Origin: Pontibacillus salicampi
GTDB lineage: Bacteria > Bacillota > Bacilli > Bacillales > BH030062
Direction of reading: 5' to 3'
Assembly: GCF_042434395.1 (NCBI RefSeq)
Contig: NZ_JBHLTP010000004.1
Span: 62,001-126,000 of the forward strand
Length of the DNA stretch: 64,000 nt
Shown: piece by piece, positions 58,598-64,000 of the stretch
Numbering within the stretch: the stretch's first letter is position 1
Layout of the letters: each line of letters starts with the position of its first letter
The notes under the pieces: model-generated
Database searches by the model: none
What the model was told of the DNA's origin: nothing
Seen by the model: only the letters and a program-made list of their open reading frames with translations
Position numbers and translations under genes: made by a program

Positions 58598-60874
58598 ATG
58601 ATGGAACCGACAAGCGCAGTGGCAGGAGCTAAGATGGAGAGTGGCTGGGATACATGGTTCGACAGCATGAAAGATTTTTTATTTAGCTTAGAGGAGGAGT
58701 TTCCGCAGCTAGAGATAAAGGAATTCGTGCAGGCTGTTATCCCATCTCTTGAGAGAAAAGGAGAAACGTCTAAAGATCAAGTGTATAATGAGCTCATATT
58801 AAAAGGATTAGAACGGATGGATGAGCAAGAGCCTGACTGGACCTACTTCTGTGGACGTATCTATATTAGGCAGTTATACGAAGATGCAGCAGGACGAAGG
58901 GGTCACACGGCGGATACGTCATACCCACCCTTTTATCCGCTTATTCAACAGCTAGAGGACAAAGGCGTTTATAGTTCCTTTCTGCTGGACCAATACAGCA
59001 AAGAAGAAATACATACATTAGAAAGTTACTTAGATCCCACAAAGGATTCTCTGTTTACGTATATTGGTCTTCGTACGCTAGCAGATCGATATTTAGCAAA
59101 GGGGCATAGCGGGGAATTGTATGAGCTTCCACAGGAACGGTTTATGGTTATTGCCATGACCCTAATGGCTGAGGAGCCTAGGAATATGCGCTTAGAGCTT
59201 ATTCAAGAAGCGTATTGGGCAATTAGTAATCTTTATATGACAGTGGCTACTCCTACTCTTTCTAATGCGGGGAAAAGCTATGGACAATTATCCAGCTGCT
59301 TTATCGACACAGTAGATGATAGTTTGCAAGGTATATTTGATAGCAATACCGATATTGCCAACCTCTCCAAAAGCGGGGGCGGCATCGGCGTCTATTTAGG
59401 TAAGATTCGCTCCAAGGGCAGTGATATAAAGGGGTATAAAGGTGTAAGCTCAGGCGTTATACCCTGGATGAAGCAATTAAATAATACCGCGGTAAGTGTA
59501 GACCAGCTTGGGCAGCGACAAGGAGCGATAGCTGTCTATTTGGATGTATGGCATAAAGATATATTTGCTTTCCTAGATGCAAAGCTTAATAACGGAGATG
59601 AACGTCAGCGCACACACGATCTATTTACAGGAGTATCTTTACCCGATTTATTTATGGAGAAGGTGGAAAATAGAGAGGATTGGTATCTGTTTGACCCTCA
59701 TGAAGTGGAGACGGTAATGGGATTTAGGTTAGAAGATTACTATGATGAAGAAGAAGGTAATGGTAGCTTTCGAGAAAAATATCAAGCATGTGTCCATCAT
59801 CCCTCCTTGGATAAACAGGCGGTTCCTGCCATTGACATTATGAAGCGAGTAATGATTAGTCAATTAGAAACAGGTACACCGTTTATGTTCTACCGGGATG
59901 AAGTGAATCGTAAAAATCCGAATAGCCATCAAGGAATGGTGTACTGTACGAATCTATGTACAGAAATAACGCAAAATCAAAGCCCCACTACTGTAGAAGA
60001 GGAATATACCAAGGATGGAAAAATCATTACAGTGAAACACCCAGGTGATTTTGTAGTTTGTAATTTATCTAGTATTAATCTAGGAAAAGCTGTTCCTGCT
60101 GATGTGCTGGAACGATTAATTCCAATCCAGGTAAGGATGCTCGACAATGTGATTGACTTGAACAGCATCCCTGTTGCCCAAGCAGAAATGACTAATAGAA
60201 AATATAGAGGTATTGGACTTGGAACCTTTGGTTGGCACCACTTGCTGGCTGTTAAAGGAATTCGCTGGGAGTCAGAAGAAGCGGTTGATTACGCAGATCA
60301 TCTATACGAACAAATATCCTATCTTACGGTTAAAGCGAGTAAACAATTAGCAGAGGAAAAAGGTGCTTATCCTCATTTCAACGGGTCCAAATGGGAAAGT
60401 GGTGCGTACTTCTCTGATCGAGAATATGATACAGAGCAATGGCGTACACTCCAACAAGAGGTAGCGGATAGCGGAGTACGTAATGGCTATATGATGGCAG
60501 TGGCACCTAATTCTTCCACTTCGATTATCGCTGGCAGCACGGCAAGCATTGATCCTATTTTCCAGAAGTTCTATTCGGAGGAGAAGAAAAATTATAAAAT
60601 CCCTGTTACAGCGCCTGACCTGACGCCCCAGACGTATTGGTATTACAAGTCAGCGTATGAAATTGATCAAACGTGGAGCATCCGTCAAAATGCAGCCCGT
60701 CAAAAGCATATTGACCAATCTGTTTCCTTCAATATATACGTTAAGAATACAGTGCAGGCAAAGGAATTGCTGCAGTTACATCTTGAAGCATGGCGTAACA
60801 AGCTGAAAACGACCTATTACATGAGGTCCACGAGTACAGAAGATATCGAAGACTGTGAGAGCTGTTCATCCTAA
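58598..60874 (+). CDS. nrdA: Class Ia ribonucleoside-diphosphate reductase, alpha subunit
   Basis: Catalytic subunit that turns ribonucleotides into deoxyribonucleotides, 758 residues. The active-site redox pair is Cys234 (QLSSCFID) and Cys488 (FVVCNLSSINLG), and the thiyl radical residue is Cys454 (TNLCTEI). The C-terminal reducible pair is Cys753 and Cys756 (DCESC). The N-terminal 90 residues retain helices of the ATP cone but not its VxKRDG nucleotide loop, so activity control by dATP may be missing. ATG 58598 has AAGGAGG before it. No nrdI or nrdH is present, unlike the nrdIEF operon of B. subtilis; this is an additional or alternative system. Confidence 0.92.
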   Translation: MMEPTSAVAGAKMESGWDTWFDSMKDFLFSLEEEFPQLEIKEFVQAVIPSLERKGETSKDQVYNELILKGLERMDEQEPDWTYFCGRIYIRQLYEDAAGRRGHTADTSYPPFYPLIQQLEDKGVYSSFLLDQYSKEEIHTLESYLDPTKDSLFTYIGLRTLADRYLAKGHSGELYELPQERFMVIAMTLMAEEPRNMRLELIQEAYWAISNLYMTVATPTLSNAGKSYGQLSSCFIDTVDDSLQGIFDSNTDIANLSKSGGGIGVYLGKIRSKGSDIKGYKGVSSGVIPWMKQLNNTAVSVDQLGQRQGAIAVYLDVWHKDIFAFLDAKLNNGDERQRTHDLFTGVSLPDLFMEKVENREDWYLFDPHEVETVMGFRLEDYYDEEEGNGSFREKYQACVHHPSLDKQAVPAIDIMKRVMISQLETGTPFMFYRDEVNRKNPNSHQGMVYCTNLCTEITQNQSPTTVEEEYTKDGKIITVKHPGDFVVCNLSSINLGKAVPADVLERLIPIQVRMLDNVIDLNSIPVAQAEMTNRKYRGIGLGTFGWHHLLAVKGIRWESEEAVDYADHLYEQISYLTVKASKQLAEEKGAYPHFNGSKWESGAYFSDREYDTEQWRTLQQEVADSGVRNGYMMAVAPNSSTSIIAGSTASIDPIFQKFYSEEKKNYKIPVTAPDLTPQTYWYYKSAYEIDQTWSIRQNAARQKHIDQSVSFNIYVKNTVQAKELLQLHLEAWRNKLKTTYYMRSTSTEDIEDCESCSS

Positions 60875-60886
60875 GGAGGAGTACTG

Positions 60887-61933
60887 ATGAGTGAATCTAT
60901 TATGCAAAAGCGTAATTTATATGATACCCAAGCACCAAACCAATCTACTGGAATTATTAATGGCGAAAGCTCTAACGTATTGAATTGGGATGATGCTCGC
61001 TTTACTTGGGCATATCCAATGTATAAAAATATGCTGGCAAACTTTTGGATTCCAAATGAAATTAATATGAATAATGACTTGAAGCAATGGCACCAATTAA
61101 GCGATAAAGAACAGGATACCTTTAAAAAGGTAATTGGGCTGTTAGCCTTTCTAGATTCCATCCAAACAGACTATAGCGGTAAAATAGCAGACTATTTAAC
61201 CGATTCTAGTTTAGTCGCGCTCATGCAAGTATTATCGTTCCAGGAAGTAGTCCATAACCAATCTTATTCATATGTGTTATCCTCCCTTGTACCAAAGCAG
61301 GAACAGGATGCTATTTTCGAATATTGGAAGCACGATGACGTTTTGTTGGAGCGGAATAAATTTATTGCTAACGGATATAAAGATTTTGTTGAAAACCCTA
61401 CACCGACGTCATTCCTTCGCTCTATTGTATATGATGTCGTATTAGAGGGACTGTTCTTCTATGCAGGTTTCGCTTTCTTTTACAATCTTGCTCGTAATCA
61501 GAAAATGGTCTCCACTAGTACGATGATTAATTATATTAACCGGGACGAACAGTTACATGTAAACTTATTTGTAAAAATATTTAAAGAAACGCTCCACGAG
61601 AATCCATCCATTCCTCAGGAAGAGATGCTTACCTTTGCTACGGAAACCTTTCGAGAGGCAGCTGAACTAGAGATAAAGTGGGCCGCTTACATTATTGGGG
61701 ATAACTTTGATGGTCTTTCTATGGAAGAGCTGGAAGCGTACATTAAATTTATGGCAAACAAGCGCTGTAAGGAACTCGGTGCGGAGAAGCCATTTACTGG
61801 GTATAGTAAAAATCCATTGAAATGGATAAGAGCATATGAAGACGTTAATAGTGGTAAATCAGACTTCTTCGAGCAGAAATCACGTCAGTACACAAAAGTT
61901 AATTACACTGATAATGGATTTGATGATTTATAA
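60887..61933 (+). CDS. nrdB: Class Ia ribonucleoside-diphosphate reductase, beta subunit
   Basis: Radical-generating partner of NrdA, 348 residues. The dimetal ligands are Asp64 (MNNDLKQW), Glu120 and His123 (FQEVVHNQSY), and the later pair in RDEQLH; Tyr127 corresponds to the tyrosyl radical residue of E. coli R2 (Tyr122). Oxygen is needed to make the radical. AAGGAGGAG lies before the ATG, 12 bases after nrdA. Both genes lie behind a cobalamin riboswitch. Confidence 0.93.
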   Translation: MSESIMQKRNLYDTQAPNQSTGIINGESSNVLNWDDARFTWAYPMYKNMLANFWIPNEINMNNDLKQWHQLSDKEQDTFKKVIGLLAFLDSIQTDYSGKIADYLTDSSLVALMQVLSFQEVVHNQSYSYVLSSLVPKQEQDAIFEYWKHDDVLLERNKFIANGYKDFVENPTPTSFLRSIVYDVVLEGLFFYAGFAFFYNLARNQKMVSTSTMINYINRDEQLHVNLFVKIFKETLHENPSIPQEEMLTFATETFREAAELEIKWAAYIIGDNFDGLSMEELEAYIKFMANKRCKELGAEKPFTGYSKNPLKWIRAYEDVNSGKSDFFEQKSRQYTKVNYTDNGFDDL

Positions 61934-61968
61934 TCGTAAGAAGAATAAGTGATATTTGCATACAACGG

Positions 61969-62006
61969 AAGCCTCCAATTGTTTTATATTGGGGGCTTAT
62001 TTTTTT
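61969..62006 (+). terminator. Rho-independent terminator after nrdAB
   Basis: AAGCCTCCAAT (61969-61979) pairs with ATTGGGGGCTT (61988-61998), one G-U, with a T run. The remaining 250 bases to the next gene contain AT-rich sequence and no gene. Confidence 0.88.
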
Positions 62007-62257
62007 GGGCACTCGTTTTAGGTTATCACCCGTAAAACCTATGTAACATTCGTAAAAAAAAAACGGTATTTATTACAAAAACGATCTAATAAGGTTTTAG
62101 GAAGGAGGGGGGAAGGGAAATTACCTAATAAGTTTGGAAACGAATTTCCTCTATATAATGTTTGGCATCTATGGACGATAAGGAAGGGTACCAACACGGA
62201 ATGGAACGTTGGATCGGAAGGATAAATAGATATTAGAAGAAGCAGGGTGATGACGAC

Positions 62258-62797
62258 ATGTTAATTAAATGGATTGTATGTACTGTTCCAGAACGAAACA
62301 AAGAGGACTTCGCCCAGGCTCAATCACAATGGAAAAAACTTCGCTATATTGATGGATTTATCGGTCAAATAGGGGGATGGAGCTCTCAGGATAAATCACA
62401 AGCAGGAATTCTGACATTTTGGAAGGATAGAGATTCCTATCAATTCTTTATGGAGCATGTTCACGATAAAATATTCAACCAGAGCGGTCAAGGCGACACT
62501 TACGATAACATCACTATAGAAATTTTAGAAAATAATTGGGACATTAGTGATTTTTATCTAACCAATGAGCTTCAGCACACGACGTACCTGCACATACTTC
62601 AAGGGGAAGTTATCCAGGGTGATAAGCTGGGCAACTATCAAGCATGGGGAGGACTTATCCCCGCAGAGAATAATTCTATGGGAATTGTTATTTCATTTGA
62701 TAAGGATGAAAGATTAAAGGAAAATTATCTTACCGAAGCTCTACAAAACAGAGACGAACTTATATTTCCTATTAATCAAGAGTGGAAAGTAGTGTAA
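62258..62797 (+). CDS. YdbC-like protein (DUF4937)
   Basis: A 179-residue protein. The first 100 residues match the DUF4937 domain as I know it from YdbC (MLIKWIVCTVPE, FIGQIGGWSSQD, FWKDRDSYQFFMEHVHDKIF), a ferredoxin-like dimeric alpha/beta-barrel fold shared with antibiotic-biosynthesis monooxygenases. The remaining 80 residues are an extra domain. Function is unknown. The ribosome-binding site is weak (GCAGGGTGATG). It seems to be a single gene. Confidence 0.75.
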   Translation: MLIKWIVCTVPERNKEDFAQAQSQWKKLRYIDGFIGQIGGWSSQDKSQAGILTFWKDRDSYQFFMEHVHDKIFNQSGQGDTYDNITIEILENNWDISDFYLTNELQHTTYLHILQGEVIQGDKLGNYQAWGGLIPAENNSMGIVISFDKDERLKENYLTEALQNRDELIFPINQEWKVV

Positions 62798-63047
62798 GAA
62801 ATTGGCCATACTGTTGATAAAGGCATACTAGCTTAAGCAACCATTCACTCTTCACTACAGAACTAGTGTTATTCAGCAAAGACTGTGTGAACGTGATTGT
62901 TTTCGATATACAACAGGCAACTAATTTGAAGACATAAGCTTAATGCATCACGTTTAGCTACTTTGAAAAACAGGGCATCCAAATTGTGTAAGAGCTCATC
63001 AAAAACGATAAGGGATATGGATGAACCTTTCCCTAATAAGAGTAATC

Positions 63048-63085
63048 ACGACGATGGTTTCGAGAGGAATCATCGTCGTTTTTTT
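63048..63085 (+). terminator. Rho-independent terminator in the 62798-63271 gap
   Basis: ACGACGATG (63048-63056) pairs with CATCGTCGT (63071-63079), with seven T. It is 250 bases after the YdbC-like stop codon. The stretch between shows only short broken frames in both directions and no gene I can identify; it may be the remnant of a gene whose terminator survives. Confidence 0.85.
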
Positions 63086-63271
63086 GTGCGAAAATTCCTT
63101 AGAAGAGAAGCACATAAAAAAATATTCATTATATAGGTTTTAGGGAGAAGAGTTGGGGTAGATACATATTGTTACATATGTACCATATTCATACAATAAT
63201 ATACACCATTCGTCATAAGATGCAGGTACACATGTTGAAACAGATACTATTATGAAAAAGGTTGTGAATGT

Positions 63272-64000
63272 ATGAGGAAATTTACTCTAATGTTGATGGT
63301 GAGTTTATGGTTTATTTTACTTATCTTGTCGGCTTGTGGCAGTGAGGAAGATGCTGCGGGTACGGAGGAATCAGAATCAGATGTGAAAGAGGAGGAAACA
63401 AAGAGCGAAGATACTACAGTAGAAACGGACACTACTTCTATTGAAGAAGATGAAACAGCATCGAATACTTCGTCCGAAAATAAAGAGGGGATGATTAACC
63501 CTTCTATTAAAGAAAAATCTGGTGGGGAAGTCGACGTTGTGTACACGAATGAGGATCCGCAGTACTCACACGATATGGAAGGTTTTAAGGTTGCTGTGAA
63601 TCAGTATGATATCGTAAAAGTAACAGGAATGAGTGATGAGTATGCCATTCCCTTTGATGACCAAGCCGATGGATATGTGGTAACAGCAGACGTTACTATA
63701 CATAATACAAAGGATAAAGCAATGTATTATAACAACATGTACCGTATTCAGCTTAGCAACGAAGTAGATTACATTCAAAGTGATACGAATAGAACCTTTG
63801 TGGATGACCAATATCCCTCTTCCGAGAAGGAAAGTGAGCCATCTAAATATGCAGCAGGAGAAAAGGTGTCAGGACTCATTTCCTTTACACTAACAAAGGA
63901 AGAGTTTCAAGCTGTAAAGAATGTGAACCCTAAATTCATAATTGAGGGTGGTGTAGCAGATAACAAGCAGTATAGTGGGGCCTTTCAAGAAGACGCGACC
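63272..64000 (+). CDS. Secreted lipoprotein, 3' end beyond the window
   Basis: An open frame from ATG 63272 to the last base encodes 243 residues with no stop, so it continues past the window. It has a lipoprotein signal with lipobox ILSAC (Cys at residue 22) and then a Glu/Ser/Thr-rich acidic linker to about residue 95. The rest is a beta-rich domain (YSHDMEGFKVAVNQYDIVKV, VVTADVTIHNTKDKAMYYNN) resembling the Ig-like DUF4352/DUF5068 extracellular domains of bacillar lipoproteins. Function is unknown. The ribosome-binding site AAAGGTTGTG is moderate. Confidence 0.8.
   Translation, partial: MRKFTLMLMVSLWFILLILSACGSEEDAAGTEESESDVKEEETKSEDTTVETDTTSIEEDETASNTSSENKEGMINPSIKEKSGGEVDVVYTNEDPQYSHDMEGFKVAVNQYDIVKVTGMSDEYAIPFDDQADGYVVTADVTIHNTKDKAMYYNNMYRIQLSNEVDYIQSDTNRTFVDDQYPSSEKESEPSKYAAGEKVSGLISFTLTKEEFQAVKNVNPKFIIEGGVADNKQYSGAFQEDAT

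Noticed and set aside
1..64000. CRISPR array, prophage, restriction or anti-phage defence island
   Set aside because: No short spaced repeats, integrase, phage structural gene, methyltransferase or nuclease cluster was found. The tandem repeats present have 125- and 148-base units without variable spacers.

Overview
The window is chromosomal DNA of a low-GC, endospore-forming, probably halotolerant member of the Bacillaceae (Halobacillus, Pontibacillus, Virgibacillus or Oceanobacillus-like). The evidence is a GerA-type germinant receptor operon, SpoVR, a YhcN/YlaJ spore lipoprotein, the SigI-RsgI pair, the BmrC-BmrD transporter, a glycine betaine ABC importer and two promoters that fit the forespore sigma-G pattern. 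I see no rRNA, tRNA, CRISPR array or prophage. One base is unknown (N at 29963) and marks an assembly join inside a repeat. The first and last genes are cut by the window edges.

Layout. 1-4695: YesN-type regulator (partial), CcpA site, and a CUT1 sugar ABC importer (binding protein plus two permeases, no ATPase). 4790-10465: YqcI/YcgG-cupin protein, archaeal-type peroxiredoxin, LysM-CAP protein, nucleoside transporter, aldehyde dehydrogenase. 10466-11365: gene-free, with two dispersed inverted-repeat elements. 11366-14725: MATE exporter, MurG, a small zinc-ribbon-like membrane protein, and a YolD-like gene under a LexA box. 14757-18567: long structured leader and an OpuA-type compatible-solute importer. 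18678-24538: aldo/keto reductase, gerABC-type operon, DUF389 protein. 24540-28637: bmrCD with a leader peptide and two attenuator hairpins. 28759-32555: HtrA-like protease whose 3' untranslated region carries a 148-bp tandem array, then sigI-rsgI. 32736-38235: DUF1499 protein, and a large membrane-anchored protein followed by an ABC-2 exporter with two permeases and one ATPase. 38459-41688: TetR regulator and a GMC dehydrogenase cluster. 41884-48680: YhcX-type GNAT/amidohydrolase fusion, a 125-bp repeat that supplies the ribosome-binding site of a cytoplasmic histidine kinase/response regulator pair, FMN reductase, YhdB, small proteins, YhcN/YlaJ, DUF421. 48871-57815: SpoVR, alpha/beta hydrolase, a cysteine-repeat protein with a sigma-K-like promoter, a membrane protein, D-amino-acid transaminase, a WalR-box LysM-NlpC/P60 autolysin, and a TIM-barrel-like secreted protein. 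58261-61933: cobalamin riboswitch followed by class Ia ribonucleotide reductase nrdAB. 62258-64000: YdbC/DUF4937 protein and a partial lipoprotein.

Most genes here are ordinary housekeeping, envelope and sporulation genes. The interest lies mainly in the RNA and DNA layer: a bmrB-like translation-coupled attenuator with a 21-residue cysteine-bearing peptide; B12 control of an oxygen-dependent ribonucleotide reductase, which predicts a B12-dependent one elsewhere; a LexA-controlled orphan yolD; three unrelated repeat families, two of which have become part of host transcripts; and two unexplained structured leaders (2821-2917 and 33472-33575). The best candidate for an undescribed protein is the four-module cysteine-repeat protein at 51347-53134.
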